Shown here: positions 22,501 to 33,496 of the stretch, piece by piece
Position numbering within the stretch: the first letter of the stretch is position 1
How the letters are laid out: every line of letters starts with the position of its first letter
Origin: Pocillopora verrucosa
Taxonomy: Eukaryota; Cnidaria; Anthozoa; Scleractinia; Pocilloporidae
Reading direction: 5' to 3'
Assembly: GCF_036669915.1 (NCBI RefSeq)
Contig: NC_089314.1
Coordinates: 25,417,220 to 25,481,219, forward strand
Length of the DNA: 64,000 nucleotides
Program-made: the position numbers and the translations under genes
Notes under the pieces: generated by a model
Told to the model about the DNA's origin: nothing
Seen by the model: only the letters and a program-made list of their open reading frames with translations
Database searches by the model: none

Positions 22501-22984
22501 TATTGTGTGAAACTGCAAATTCGTCAGCGAGCACAGCAGTCAGTCGTTTTATTTGCCTCACGTCGTTACTAGCCACAAATTCTTTTACCATTCTAAAGTA
22601 ATCAAACAGAAGATTTCACGACGAGGAAGCAAAGAAAACACAAACATTTCAACACGTGTGAATCATACTTCATTTACAAACATTTTAGTGCAGTGTCTAA
22701 TCTGATAGGCGAACTTAAGTTTGGTTTACTACGACTTTTCGCTTTGAAGAAGTATACAGCACATAAATAAACGAAAATAGAGCAGGAGATCTCCAAAAAT
22801 AATAAAGCGATTTGACGACTCGCAACAAGATCACACGTACGAGTACTTGTTCCGGAAAACAGGTCATGACTTGACATACTTACCGCTCAATTTCCAAAGC
22901 CGCTGTTTTACGTTTTTCGTAAAGCTTATCATTCAATCCACGAACAACATTCTGTGTCAACGGTAGAAAGTCCTTTTCCGCCAT
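13507..22984 (-). CDS. VAC14: VAC14, scaffold of the PIKfyve complex
   Basis: Sixteen coding exons in transcript order are 22984-22884, 22592-22442, 21614-21447, 20198-20136, 19128-19021, 18888-18779, 18467-18361, 18247-18113, 17653-17400, 16996-16931, 16833-16604, 15983-15809, 15700-15582, 15119-15040, 14495-14339 and 13663-13507. They total 2181 bases and give 726 residues, against 782 in human. VAC14 is the HEAT-repeat scaffold that holds PIKfyve and FIG4 at endolysosomal membranes for phosphatidylinositol 3,5-bisphosphate turnover. Diagnostic stretches are [103 protein letters not shown] and [15 protein letters not shown]. Acidic linkers are shorter than in vertebrates. Fourteen introns fit GT-AG. 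Intron 8 is AT-AC, and intron 13 is GT-AG with U12-type signals. The ATG is supported by the conserved AEKDFLPLT start. Confidence 0.95.
13830..14040 (+). repeat. SINE-like dispersed repeat, copy 2
   Basis: It shares ordered blocks with 8812-9035 (GGGATGCTGGTCCATTGCAG, a C-rich block, CAGCATTTTGTCAGGTT and GGTGGGGCATAGTGAGG). It lies upstream of the last VAC14 exon, inside its final intron. Confidence 0.45.
15120..15581 (-). other. U12-type GT-AG intron in VAC14 (intron 13)
   Basis: Reading on the minus strand, the donor is GTATCCTTG (15581 downwards), a full match to the minor-spliceosome consensus RTATCCTT. Near the 3' end TTCCTTGAC matches the U12 branch-site consensus, with 15 bases from the branch A to the CAG acceptor. 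Splicing here gives [15 protein letters not shown], matching the family register without gaps. Confidence 0.85.
17654..18112 (-). other. U12-type AT-AC intron in VAC14 (intron 8)
   Basis: The minus-strand donor is ATATCCTTTT, a full AT-AC U12 consensus. The 3' end reads GTCCTTGAC, eleven bases, then CAC. This is one mismatch from the branch consensus, at typical spacing. Splicing gives [20 protein letters not shown], aligning without gaps to the family sequence. No GT-AG alternative keeps the register. Confidence 0.88.
18580..18744. mobile_element. TTAA-type short inverted-repeat element, copy 2
   Basis: The left end reads TTAACACTTTAACTCCCAAG. The right end is the complement of CTAACCCTTCAACTCCCACA. 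It sits in VAC14 intron 6 and starts about 35 bp from the exon 6 donor. It has no coding content. Confidence 0.55.
19902..20113. mobile_element. TTAA-type short inverted-repeat element, copy 3
   Basis: The left end reads TTAACTCTTTAACTCC and the right end is the complement of TAACCCTTTTCACCCC. The interior shares the CTTGATTAT and AATTCTCC blocks seen in copies 1 and 2. It lies in VAC14 intron 4. More decayed pieces of the same family may lie at about 19210-19370 and 19510-19635. Confidence 0.55.
20506..20592. repeat. 33-bp tandem repeat, about 2.6 copies
   Basis: Units 20506-20538 and 20539-20571 are identical, beginning GAGTGCAATTGATAATGG. A partial third unit with one change follows to 20592. 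It is in VAC14 intron 3. Confidence 0.85.
20960..21073 (-). mobile_element. Short retroelement-like insertion with 15-bp target duplication
   Basis: The 114-bp insert is flanked by exact 15-bp direct repeats AGTGCTTAAATCAGG at 20945-20959 and 21074-21088. On the minus strand it contains CTGATGAAAGGCTAACGCTC, then GAAAC, TTTTTTACCC and ACGTTTTCAACTCAG. This sequence also forms the arms of the palindrome at 41297-41557 and a truncated copy at 58308-58402. A long target duplication and varied truncation point to target-primed retrotransposition, possibly of a Penelope-like element. Confidence 0.65.
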
Positions 22985-24900
22985 TACAGCGAGGAATCGG
23001 ACCACATCTAGGCGATTTCTCCCGCTGAGAAATTGAGATTGAAAGAGAAATTGCCCTGTGGCGAATGCTCGCCCCAGTCTTATTTTGTTTTTACGTCATT
23101 TTAACCCGCATACGGTGTCCTCGTGCATTTTCGAGCCTAAGACCTTTTCGATGTACTCGTATTTTATGATATTCGTCTTTAAGATTTCTTTTAATTCTAT
23201 TTTTTGGATATCTTCAACTAGTTTTAGAGATAAAATTAGCGTTTAATTTTGTATTCGACGTTTTTCTCCTTGCGTGACTTAGCGTCAGGTCGGTGGCAAA
23301 GCATACATGCAATGTTTTGGAGTGTTACGCCAGAAGCACAGATAAAATCCATGCCATGAAGGAACGTCAGTACGTCAGCTAGTATGCAAGTTTCCTCTCT
23401 TGAAAGAGTTAAATTTCAAGCTAATTATAGCGGGTAAAAATTACAGGAAAAAGAGTTCCGCCAAGTTGGAAGCAGCTGTTCAGGATAGGGGTGAATCCGC
23501 CTAGTTTTTGTATTCAAATGCAAAAAGGTTTGGTTTTGAAGTTTTTCTGTTTAGAATCAGTCTGGATTGATGGATTATAAACCTTACTGTCTCATACTAT
23601 CCATAAGAAAATTTTGTCCAATTCTCTCGTCTCTCTATTGCGGACGCAGTTTCTCCAAAACGTGGTATACAACGGACAAATTAAAAGTTTATAACCCTAG
23701 AGAAAATCTGGATAAGGAACCACGAAAAAATTCTTGCAACATCTGAGAAAATTTAAACAACAACAACCTCTCAGTTGCAACAAAAAACTTCAAAAGTAAC
23801 AATGTGCACGTGCAAAGACAAGAATTGAGTTGGCCAGGAAAAGCCCCTCCCCTCCCCCTCCCCCTCTCTATTCCCCTCCCTCCTTTCCACCCCCTTCTTT
23901 TTTCCTGATTTCTCAGCATTGAAATGATTGGAGGTCATTATAGGTTTTATAGTTTGTTGAAAATGTTTATTTTTAAGTACACACGGGAAGAATTAAGAGA
24001 AAGTGTGGGGTGGGGGGACTTATATTTGTAGAACGAAAGGTGACTTTCCAGGTGGGTCTATGATAAAAATTTGACTTTTTCACTTCCCCTCGACTTATTC
24101 GAAGACAAATTTAGTCGATCATCTAATATCCGCGGTAAGATCGAGTTTGTAATGGCATCTCAATGATGACCGATCGGAATACGTCGAATCAGGAAATTCA
24201 TGAATATACTAAGAATACTACATTGCTTACAGATGCGCAACGCTTGTAGTAAAAAAAAGAAAATCAATAAACAATAAAATTTTAGCTTTAAGCGGAAGAG
24301 GTTCTTTGTTCTACCGCCCACGCGCATAACCTTTTTGAAACCTCTTCTACAGAGATAGGCCGATATTCGAACTAATCATTAACCACAAACTTAGCAAGAA
24401 GACTGCGGTTTGCATGCGGCTCTTACGTTTCGCTTTGTTCTCTTTGCTCCGTTATAAAAGTTGTATCTTGTAGGGGCCACAGCGATCGAAATTCTGGGCT
24501 GCACGCACTTGGAGATATATACATATCCGAACTTGCTCAGTTCAATTTTTGCCGACGGGCTATTTCACTCCCCCCAGCTAACAGCTTCCTAGTGTAAATT
24601 TTGGACTCTAAACAACAATTTAAAAAACTCATGACAATATTGCGAGTTCACAAACATTTGTTATCCTTTCCTAGAAAAAAAACTTCTAAAAATTAGCCAC
24701 TGAGCAATTCTTCTACACAAAATTTACTTTTTCCAAGAATCAGACATGAAGTGGTTTGAATATAGAGAAATTGATCATGTTATTTTTCTTAAAACAAAAG
24801 AGCTTTGTTTTCTTTATTACAAGCTCTGCAGGTTAACCCTGGCCCCTAATTCAATTATCACCTCTTGACTAATGCTTAATTTATTGTAATTGACACTTGT
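22985..24900. other. Intergenic region upstream of VAC14
   Basis: The stretch next to 22985 must carry the VAC14 promoter; no TATA box is obvious. The rest is AT-rich with a C/T-rich tract at about 23845-23900. A TATAAAAG at 24453-24460 could serve a plus-strand transcript leading to the gene at 25134, but the distance is long and no leader exon is visible. Confidence 0.4.
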
Positions 24901-25133
24901 TGAAATTCGCAAACGTGACAATACCAAATATCCATTATTTTCGTCTGAGTGAGCCAATGGCTTCCTATTGTACACAACAGGCAAAGTAGTACGCCAATAT
25001 CATCCAGTCACGCAAACTTCTCGAGGCCAATACTGACGCGGCAGAACTTTAAGGCACCTCGTACAGCGAAACTCTTTATTTCGCGCGCAGCATTTGATTT
25101 TAAGCGAATTTTCCTCGGAAACATTGCACAGAA

Positions 25134-25631
25134 ATGGCTGACTGTCCTATCATGCAGATTGACGAAGACTCTCCTGCTGTACCGATGTCAAATTGGGAAG
25201 CCGAAGCGGTCCATGATTATGGAAAAACGTACGCGCAGAAATATTCCGACCTCAGGGATGATCAAGCCACTGTTTGGACGAGCATGTACGAGAAAAACCT
25301 TGGGAGGAAGGTCAGTCGCTTACCGCCATGGGAAGTCTCTGAGACCGGTCGAAAAGAGAGTACAGAAATGCACTTCGGTGACCCTACCAAGAAAGACTTC
25401 GCTTCGGTCATGTTAGAGAGAGCAGCAGAAGCCGGTGCACTGACCCACAAGAAACATTTCGAGACTGCGGAGCAACGGAGGGAGAGGAGAAAAGGAAAGA
25501 AAACTAAAAGCGAAAGTGAATCCAGTAGAGAAGGAGAAGAAGAGAAAAAAGACAAGGAGGAGAACGCAAGGACGTCCTCGCTTTGCCAACATGACGATGA
25601 AAACGCTGAAAACGCCACCGGAAAAGAATAA
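25134..25631 (+). CDS. Uncharacterised single-exon charged protein, 165 aa
   Basis: An uninterrupted frame starts MADCPIMQIDEDSP and ends NAENATGKE. I do not recognise the family. The amino half (about residues 18-95) looks folded, with spaced Trp and Tyr (NWEAEAVHDYGKTY, QATVWTSMYEKNLGRK, RLPPWEVSE) and then FASVMLERAAEAGALTHKKH. The carboxyl half (about 105-165) is a low-complexity Lys/Glu/Ser stretch, probably disordered or coiled. There is no signal peptide or membrane segment. The length, ATG and composition differ from chance frames nearby. A possible polyadenylation signal AATAAA is at 26020-26025. It could be a cnidarian-restricted intracellular protein. Confidence 0.65.
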   Translation: MADCPIMQIDEDSPAVPMSNWEAEAVHDYGKTYAQKYSDLRDDQATVWTSMYEKNLGRKVSRLPPWEVSETGRKESTEMHFGDPTKKDFASVMLERAAEAGALTHKKHFETAEQRRERRKGKKTKSESESSREGEEEKKDKEENARTSSLCQHDDENAENATGKE

Positions 25632-26019
25632 CATAACCTGAACCAACACAATACATACAGACCTCTAATGTTCTCTCCGCTGTCCTTGAACTCGGAAATT
25701 AAGGTATTTGAGCCTGATTAAAACTACCACAAATACTTGATCTTGGCTGCTGAATGCACATGACTGAGTTTGAATCTTCATTCCGACGACAAAGCTATTT
25801 AAAATTGGGTTAATTCACGAACGTTTCATCACAAATACTGGGCGGGAGAATCGATTTGAACTGCTGCTCGAGAAAAAGCGTATGATCGTGTTTAAATTGG
25901 CAACATGATGTCTTCATTCAATGTACATTTTTATTTGTTGCTAAAAGCTTTTGAAGGATCTAGATAGTTACTCGTTGTGAAGAAGATGTTATTCATTTCT
26001 CGATAAGTTGCTGTATTTA

Positions 26020-26025
26020 ATAAAA
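26020..26025 (+). terminator. Possible polyadenylation signal after the 165-aa gene
   Basis: AATAAA lies about 390 bp after the stop at 25631. A second AATAAA lies near 26240. Confidence 0.3.
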
Positions 26026-26927
26026 CCTGATGGATAATTTGATCCACTTCGCGTTACGTGTAAAACAGCCGAAGTGACCTTTATGTCAAAACAAAAGCTT
26101 TCAAAGTACTTAGTAAACACCTGCAGAATTTTCATATTTGAGAAAAGGAAAAAGTTTTCTTTCTTAAGTACCTCAATGCAAATACATTTGTCAATATTTC
26201 CGTAGCGTGACTGTAGTGTGTTATTTTGCCTTCAGAGCAATAAATGAGGTAGAATATGATGAGATTATTTCAATTTTCGCGATAAACCTTGTAAATGGAG
26301 AATTAGTTGTAAATTGACTAGACACATTAGTGTTGTATTAATTCGAAGCTGTACCGAGCACGTTGATTGCTTTCAAAGCTTGACGACTCCATTATCCTGC
26401 GATTGCTCTAGTTTCCATTGAAACTAAACGCTGTTTTGGAAACTCTTAGCTCAAAAGCGCTCAAATGCATTCTAATACATTATACCAGTTCACTCAATTA
26501 CAATTTCATTAAGTCTCTACTATTACAATAATTCCCGAACTTCGTTGTTGTTGCCTAAATTCAGGAAAGGGCTTGTTTAAAATGTAGCAAAAAGCTCTGT
26601 TTAACGGGAAGACTTTGCTATTATTCGTGATAGCTTCTTGAACGGAGCTTCGACGTGAGAAGACTTTTCAAAGCTTGTTTCAACACGCTTTGAATCGATG
26701 GACTGAATCAGTGGCGTACGAACCACTCAAAAAACCCTGTCATCCCCTATTTACACGTACTAAGTTTAATCAAGGGCCACTTTTCATTTCAAACAGTATT
26801 CGAAATAATATTGCCTAAGGGGTGCGTTTTGCAAACAACATGTAAGTGCCTTTCAGTTTAATTATGCAAAACCTAAATATAGGTCAAGACAGATCCAACC
26901 TTTATCAAGACGCACATAAAATCTGTT

Positions 26928-27215
26928 GAGTGCCGCTCTCGCTAAGAGCAGTCCTCTCGACTTCCCGTCGAAAAAAAGTTTTCTTTTATTTTTTGCCCAC
27001 GAAAAGGGGTTAGGACACAGGTTTCAAAAACAGTTTAGTTGTTCTCCGATTCTCCTTTTTTGCGTCGCCACAGGCCAAAAATTATATTTGGCTAGACCAC
27101 CCGTGTGGACAGCGATCGAAAAGTGTAAAATTTCACAGATTTTGTCCAGCGCCCAGCGACTGCAATGATATAGCTCACTAAAGTCAAGAGGACCGCTCTT
27201 AGCGACAGCGGCACT
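26928..27215. mobile_element. MITE-like element with about 35-bp terminal inverted repeats
   Basis: The left end 26929-26963 (AGTGCCGCTCTCGCTAAGAG onwards) and the right end 27181-27215 are inverted copies with about four mismatches. The interior of about 215 bp has no gene; frames on the two strands translate similarly only because of the inverted ends. No target duplication is certain. Confidence 0.65.
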
Positions 27216-27219
27216 AAAT

Positions 27220-29090
27220 TGCCTCAACTTCCCGTTAAAACGTGGTCTAGGTTGTCATATTTTAAATTGCGTAAACAGGATGTGGGTCGTAGTCAAGAAA
27301 GTTCGCAATTCAATAGCCATTTCATTTTTAGCCGTTCATGCGAGATCGATCGAGCAAAAGGTTAATTGACCGGGGAGACTTAACTCTTTCTGTTCATTAG
27401 CAACTCGACCAAAAGCCACCTTTGACAAAAAAATCAGAAACAATCTACAACAAACATTGCACACACCGTAATAAGACATTGGGATGGGAAGACTGTCTCT
27501 CTTGTACGTGGGAGTAACAGGCATGCGCATGCTTATCACTTTACTTTCAGCCATTATCATTGTTAGCTATCGTTTGGCGAAAGCAAAGTATGGACTTTAG
27601 ATTGCGGATCACGGATCATGTACTTTAATATGATAAAAAAAATTTAAGACTGCGCAATAGTTTAAAACGTCATAAGCTTGTTATTCAGAACCAGCTTCTG
27701 AGAAATTTATGTGACTTTATTATTTTCGTTTGGTTGATTGTGTGGTTCTTTATTTTTTTTTAGCAAAATTCTGCTATTATTAAGTCCTTATTACGAAACA
27801 ATTTGACACGAAGCCATGACTGATCGTAATTCGTGGTTGTTGAAGGTGCTGCGTCAAGGCTAGGAGATAACTCCGCGTGTACCTATTGAACTAACCAAAT
27901 TACTAACAAACACTCGACTGAGAAGCCCGTCACATAATTATCATTAAAATCGGTTACCTCTTGTATGGGCAGTCTTAACCTAAAAAAACTCAAGTTATAA
28001 TCACAGCTTATACATGATAGATGTCTTAGCACAAATATTGAAACACTAAATTGGCCATAAAATCAAGATAGAGAAAACTCCAACAGATATTTATTACAAT
28101 GTTTGAATTTGGAACGGTCAACAATGATTCTGAAGGTATTATTAATTGGTAAGTTTCTTTTTTGAAATGATAATTTTAGTATTCAGGGGGTAATTTTGAC
28201 ATGCAATAATTTTTCGTTTCACAGCGGGATGGCGTCTTGCTTTTCACTGGAACATTCAGAGATCTCCTCACTGATTTAGAGTCCAGTACAAAAAGAAGGA
28301 AGTAATTAGGCTCTTACTTGTAATTAGTCTTGGTACAAAAAATTGAAGCAAAAGTCTCACGCAGAAAATTCGAGAGGTCTGTTTGTCTTCTAATATCTTC
28401 CCGCGAAAAAGCTCTTGCTTTCATGCAAAATTTCCTCCATAGAAATTAGGAAAGTTAGAAGGTAACGAGTTCGGGTGAGTGTTCTTTCTAATACAGGCGA
28501 AATTTTATTCAAAGCTAAACAAAGGCTGTTTTATTAATTTCATTTTCGTAAAAAAATGAAAAGCAAATTAAATATTAAAAGCAAGTAGTTTTTCAACCAG
28601 TCACGTGGTCCTTTGAACACAGCCGATAGATTTCCAGCTATTGGTACGAAGCGATCTGAACCAGCGCTTCAGCATATGAAAAACTATGAATTGAAACACG
28701 TATGCTGTTATCTCAATCGATTAAAGCTCTAATCTACATTTATTCAAGTTTGAAATTCATCTTCAGGGGCGTTGACTTGTAACATTAACCTTGAGAACAG
28801 TTAGAAAGGGAAGCATTTGACACGTGCTTAAAAATCCGCCATGAAGTGACTGCTTTGCCGTCTTCTTTCATTCTGTCAATCCGAGTGCCTTCAATATCAA
28901 TATTCTTCTCTTGAGTAAGCACTCCAGCTTTTTTCATCGAGCTAACCAGTGTAACTCAGGATGACTGAAAGCTAATCAGTCCCCCTTCTGAAGTTAGAAT
29001 TGACGGTAAGCTTCAGGACATGTTCTAGTTCCAGTTACTGCATTAAGAGAAAAGAAATTACGTTTCATTATTTTTAATTTCACATTTAAA
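27220..29090. other. Intergenic, no gene recognised
   Basis: This AT-rich sequence downstream of the first PRRT-like copy has no coding frame of recognisable content and no clear repeat. Confidence 0.4.
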
Positions 29091-29095
29091 AACAT

Positions 29096-30121
29096 TTAAA
29101 CAGCAGCTACTGCGTTGGTAGCGGCGAGCTCCACTGGGACAAGCGATGGTTTTATCATTGCCGTCGACATAACTCGTCGCTCAGCCCAATTGTCGATCCT
29201 TGTTTTCCCTCTTTCTGTTTGCATTGCACTGTAAGCTATCGTACCTGCCATGGCAAGCTCTACCAAGCGAAAGCTCGACTGAAAAGCCAGCCACGGCCAG
29301 GGAGAAGGATGGACGACTTTGCTGTACATACTGTAAACACCTAACATAGAATAGAACTGCAGCCCACACACTGCAAGGCCTAGGAAACTGGTACCAAGTG
29401 TAATCTTAGCCACTTTTGTTGTGCTGGCCTTGCTTGTCGTATTTAATGAAGGACGTACACTTCTCTCCATGGCAATAAGTTGCCGCTGAACATTCTCTAC
29501 GCTGTTCATGACTCGGCATCCACTATAGATGAAGCTACCGGATAGAAACAAACCCCAGATAATGAAGAATGATTGGCACACGATCAGGAGAGGATCCAGT
29601 TCTGGTTTTATGGACGCTGATGTCTCTGCGGTGAAGACAATGATAAAATGTAGAACAATGACAGCAGATAAAAATTTCACATTCTGCAACTTGTTTGGGA
29701 CGATCTGCATTTTAGTGACTTCAAGAAAAGCCAGTTGAATTAGAGAAAATGCTGATGTTAGGCAAGGGTAAGCAACTCCAAAAAGAAGTAGTGTCAGCCA
29801 TTTTGGATCTTCGATACCATTTTGTCTCGACTCGTAAGGATCTAACAATAGATACGCAGATCTAGTAGATCCCAGACCGAACAGCAACAGGTTGATGGCA
29901 AGGAACAAAGGCTTTGAGCCAAATCCTTTTCTGCGGTTAGCGAAAGCTACAGCAATAAATGCATGAATGGCGAGGAGGCCAAATAGGATTCCAAACCCAA
30001 TCCAGTGTAGTTCCCATGCCTGACCCCAAATTTCCCGCGCAACTGGCCAATCAGGACCCGGTTCAGGCAAGGCTTCTGTGGGCAACTTACTGGGATTGTT
30101 TGTCACTGTGGAATTTGACAT
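29096..30121 (-). CDS. PRRT3/PRRT4-like seven-pass membrane protein, copy 1
   Basis: The uninterrupted frame gives 341 residues from MSNSTVTNN to TNAVAAV. The ATG follows a CTCTTAG acceptor at 30125-30126, so the leader contains an intron. A GTG triplet directly before the ATG is not the start. Seven hydrophobic segments lie at about 41-60, 71-93, 109-135, 149-167, 178-201, 240-265 and 275-300. Conserved motifs are EPGPDWPVAREIWGQAW before segment 1, YLLLDPYESRQNG after segment 2, TAETSAS-KPELDPLLIVCQ before segment 5, and SKVVHPSPWPWLAFQS before segment 7. I associate this pattern with proline-rich transmembrane proteins 3 and 4, whose function is poorly known; here the proline-rich part is only a short amino tail. 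Two paralogues follow in the same orientation. A general seven-pass protein of another family is the alternative. Confidence 0.75.
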   Translation of the reverse strand: MSNSTVTNNPSKLPTEALPEPGPDWPVAREIWGQAWELHWIGFGILFGLLAIHAFIAVAFANRRKGFGSKPLFLAINLLLFGLGSTRSAYLLLDPYESRQNGIEDPKWLTLLLFGVAYPCLTSAFSLIQLAFLEVTKMQIVPNKLQNVKFLSAVIVLHFIIVFTAETSASIKPELDPLLIVCQSFFIIWGLFLSGSFIYSGCRVMNSVENVQRQLIAMERSVRPSLNTTSKASTTKVAKITLGTSFLGLAVCGLQFYSMLGVYSMYSKVVHPSPWPWLAFQSSFRLVELAMAGTIAYSAMQTERGKTRIDNWAERRVMSTAMIKPSLVPVELAATNAVAAV

Positions 30122-33023
30122 CACCTAAGAGAATATATTATTTTTTATTGAACTTTGAAGGAGTCCACTCAAACCGAAAAAAAATAAACCAGAATCTAAT
30201 ATATCGTCTAACATATCGTAATTAAAAATCTTAACTGACTCAAGGGCAGTTGGGATAGCAAGTATTTTTGCGTGAACTTGCAGAAATTTCAAATATAACG
30301 GACGCAAAGAAGTGTCTAAAAGTAGCACAGTTTGGGCGTCTAGAAATGATTTCCTGCTTCTTCACAGCATTAAGAGTTGTTGCTGTAAGGTGCTGATTGG
30401 CATTATCTTCAACGTGAAGCCAGTCGGAAAATTCTTGTTTAATTGGGTAGAAAAACACCAAAATAGGACAGTAATACCAATACAGAAAAAGAATTCTGCG
30501 GGGATAAAAAAGATTGAGTACTCGCAAATCGGACAAACTTCAAGTGTTTGCACAAACCGCAAGACGTTGATTCCTCGATTGTTAAGAGAGCATGATGCAG
30601 CGTTTTCAAAAGGCGGATATCTTCAGCCACAAGCAGGTGAAAAAAATTCGTTATCCAATTTTCACGGCATTTTATTTAAGCAAAATAACGTCCGGATACT
30701 CCCCCAGCATGATCTTCGAGAAACGGTTCCTTAAGAAAAAAGATTTTTAATTGATTCAGAGCAGTATTTCATACTGTATGAATCATGCCGATCTTGACGC
30801 TGCATCAAAGAAATACTAATATCTTTTAACACGAATCAGACTCATGTTACAGAAAAGCTATGTTTTCTGTCAGCATTTTAATAAGTAAAAGTAAAAAATT
30901 GCAGATTTTGGGTGAAGATCCGTGATTTTCTCTCGGCAAAGAACTCGAATCTTTAAAGAGCTTTGCTCAATTGCACTTCGTTGTAATCTTAGTTACGCTT
31001 ACCTATCCTCTTTCCTTCATGTTCTAGAAATGCCTATCTTTCTTTATCTTAAAAAGTTTTTCAGAGGCTCAAAAAATGACCAATAGCAAAGTTCAGCATG
31101 ATGTTCATGGTAACAGCAAATGGCAAACCTTGAACCTCTTGCTGGCTGCTCTCAGCCGTTTGTACACTGCAGTGAGAGCTGATTTGCCTCGACTGTGAAC
31201 AAGGAGTTTTTCTCAATTTTTCCACCGTAATTCGGAGGATTACAGGAGAGGTGAGTCTAATCAGAAATATTTTTTTCTATTTACCTCAAGTGCGATTTTG
31301 TCCCCACAAGAACCGCTGTCTATGAGCAAATGAATCCGAAGAATACAGAAACTGTCTGAGTTCTCCTCTACACTTACCAACCATCAAAGTTCTGCGACTC
31401 TGACGTTTCCAAAGAGAAACCAGCTGACAGAGTGGTTGTTATTTAGGTTACTGATATCATTTACCAGGTGAGTCAGTTCCTATTTTAATCACATTTCTTC
31501 CCCAGCGGGATTTTGATGGGATGAAGCATCATGGGATGTAGGCCATGAATAAAGCATAAAGACAATGGTTTCGCATTTCAATTGAATATTTCACGGCCCA
31601 TGTAGGATATCTCTTCCAAGAAAATTCATTATTACTTTAACAATTTAGGGCGGGGAAACAAGGAAAAGAGGTGACAATGAACAAGCTAACTAGATTTTCA
31701 AGACTTTAGTCTTTGTTATGCGAAAACAAAAAGAGACACGACATTTATTTTGATATTGACCCACTGCCTTCGCCCCATTACCTATCAACTTTGTTCCCTA
31801 CTTAATCAATTCGCCTCACGTCTCACTTGACTGTCATGCAATATAACGTTTTTCAGTGGGAGAGTTACAATCATTAATTTTCGCATTGCATGTTACAATC
31901 ACATGCAATAACAAAGCTAAGAAACTACTTAAAAAATTCTTAACTGTTGTAGAATTTTCCTGAAACGACTTTTCCAATATACCTCTGAACAAGCCAAAAC
32001 GGCAGCAGCAGTTGCACTTCTGATGGCTTGAAACCTTGTTCATTTTTATTTTAAACGAGACTGAAAAATTTCAATTAAGTCAAATCTTATCTCTCAAGTC
32101 ACAGTCTGATTTCAAATCGTAGAAAGAGTCATTTTCTAGCAAAAACTCATTATCATATACAATATTCAAAAAGTCAAATTTCTTGGAACAGGTGCCATGT
32201 CAAATGTAATTTAGTAAATGAAACTTTCGTCAAATTATGACCGCTCAGTTTTGAATTGCGTCTTAAAATTAAGACGAGGAGACAAAGCTATTCTTCCAAC
32301 AGAAATTTAATGGAAGGTTCTTCTTCGTAAGGTATGCCAATTGACATATTTTGCGTTTAAAGTACACGATTAAATTGTGTCAAATAAGATGATTGACTCC
32401 CGTGTCAAAAATGATATGGCTCATCACGTACTAGCGGAATAGTCTGGAATCCCTAATTACTACACAGCAGAATCTCACAATAACCTAAACCAAATGTTCC
32501 ATTCGTATCTAAGACTCTGCAGGTTTAGTATTTTACGAGGGGCCAGTAGATTATTAAGAAATAGCTACCATGGCAATAGTTCGAGCAAAGAAACTAATTG
32601 GCCGGAATTATGCTTAAAAAGATCAGTCGTTGGTAGTTTCTGGAAAATATTTGAGATTCTATGAAATGACATACATCTTAAAGTTAAAGATGATTTCTGG
32701 ACTTAAGGTACATAAAATTATTACGCCTGGCAGGAAAGTAAGACTCAAAGAATGTTGCCAGCTTCCCCGTGGGGATTCCACCCACAACAATTTCGAATAA
32801 TCTCACGTTCGGCTAAAGTACGAAATTAGCTGCAGGAAACTCTTTCACGAGCCAGGCTTTACTAGAATCAACAACTTCAAAAGCGTTCGTGTGGGTTTAG
32901 AGTTAAAATCTTGATAGTTTCGTACATATAAAGTGTTACTTTCACTCAAACGATGATCGGTTCAGAATTTTGTGGAAAATAAATACATAATACCTGATAT
33001 AGGAGCTATTTTAACTAACCTAC

Positions 33024-33105
33024 CTGTCCTTCTCTTCGATGATGCAGATTAGAAATATTAGCGGAAGAATCCAGCGTTAAGCCTGTATTCGTATGAATGT
33101 ATTAA
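33024..33105 (-). promoter_or_regulatory. Candidate 5' leader exon and TATA box for PRRT-like copy 1
   Basis: On the minus strand a CATATAAGC element at about 33128-33136 is followed by a stretch ending GAAGGACAG, then GTAGG, a good donor with its last exonic base at 33024. The segment contains TAATCTGCATC, which also occurs in a matching donor-ended segment upstream of copy 3 near 51800. Splicing to the acceptor at 30125 would give a leader exon. Confidence 0.35.
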
Positions 33106-33234
33106 GCTGATGAATTAGTTTGTCGTGGCTTATATGCACAATTTACTTAGTTGTGGACTCAGAATTCTGTATTTGCTTTGCTTAATGTAGTTTTTGACGG
33201 CCTTTGCGGGCTAACATAAACGACCGTTACTCAG

Positions 33235-33496
33235 TGTTTCCACGGACAAACATAAGAGCCCAAAATTGATTTCGACGTCGCTTTCAACGGAAGTCTCAAC
33301 AAAATCTTCTATAGAAAAGGCAGTATTGAAGGACAGTGAGAAAAGGGATGTGGTTATAGAAGGCGGAGGCAAAGACAAGAGGGAATTTCAGGGTTTTTTC
33401 ATTACGACCGGAGAGAAATGCTTTTCAGAGGAAGAAAACACGAAAGGGCAACTTGTTGAAATGACCGATGCTGCAACGGAGGAGAAGCAACTTTAA
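33235..33496 (+). CDS. Possible orphan terminal exon (charged tail)
   Basis: After a CTCAG at 33230-33234 the frame reads about 86 residues without an early ATG (VSTDKHKSPKLISTSL, IEKAVLKDSEKRD, FQGFFITTGEKCF, and finally TEEKQL) before TAA at 33494. The composition (Ser, Lys, Glu) resembles a cytoplasmic tail. No upstream exon was recognised on this strand. It could also be chance or a decayed exon. Confidence 0.3.

Noticed and set aside
23820-23900. C-rich tract as possible regulatory element or G-quadruplex
   Set aside because: It is simple-sequence DNA without a transcript or gene to relate it to; similar tracts occur at 11908-11930 and 35445-35480.
24949-25416. 155-residue plus-strand frame overlapping the 165-aa gene
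   Set aside because: It is a different frame of the same DNA with an arginine-rich, disordered translation. The frame starting at 25134 has the more protein-like composition.
30312-30734. 140-residue plus-strand frame upstream of PRRT-like copy 1
   Set aside because: Composition is random, several frames are open on both strands, and there is no motif. It lies in the leader intron of copy 1.
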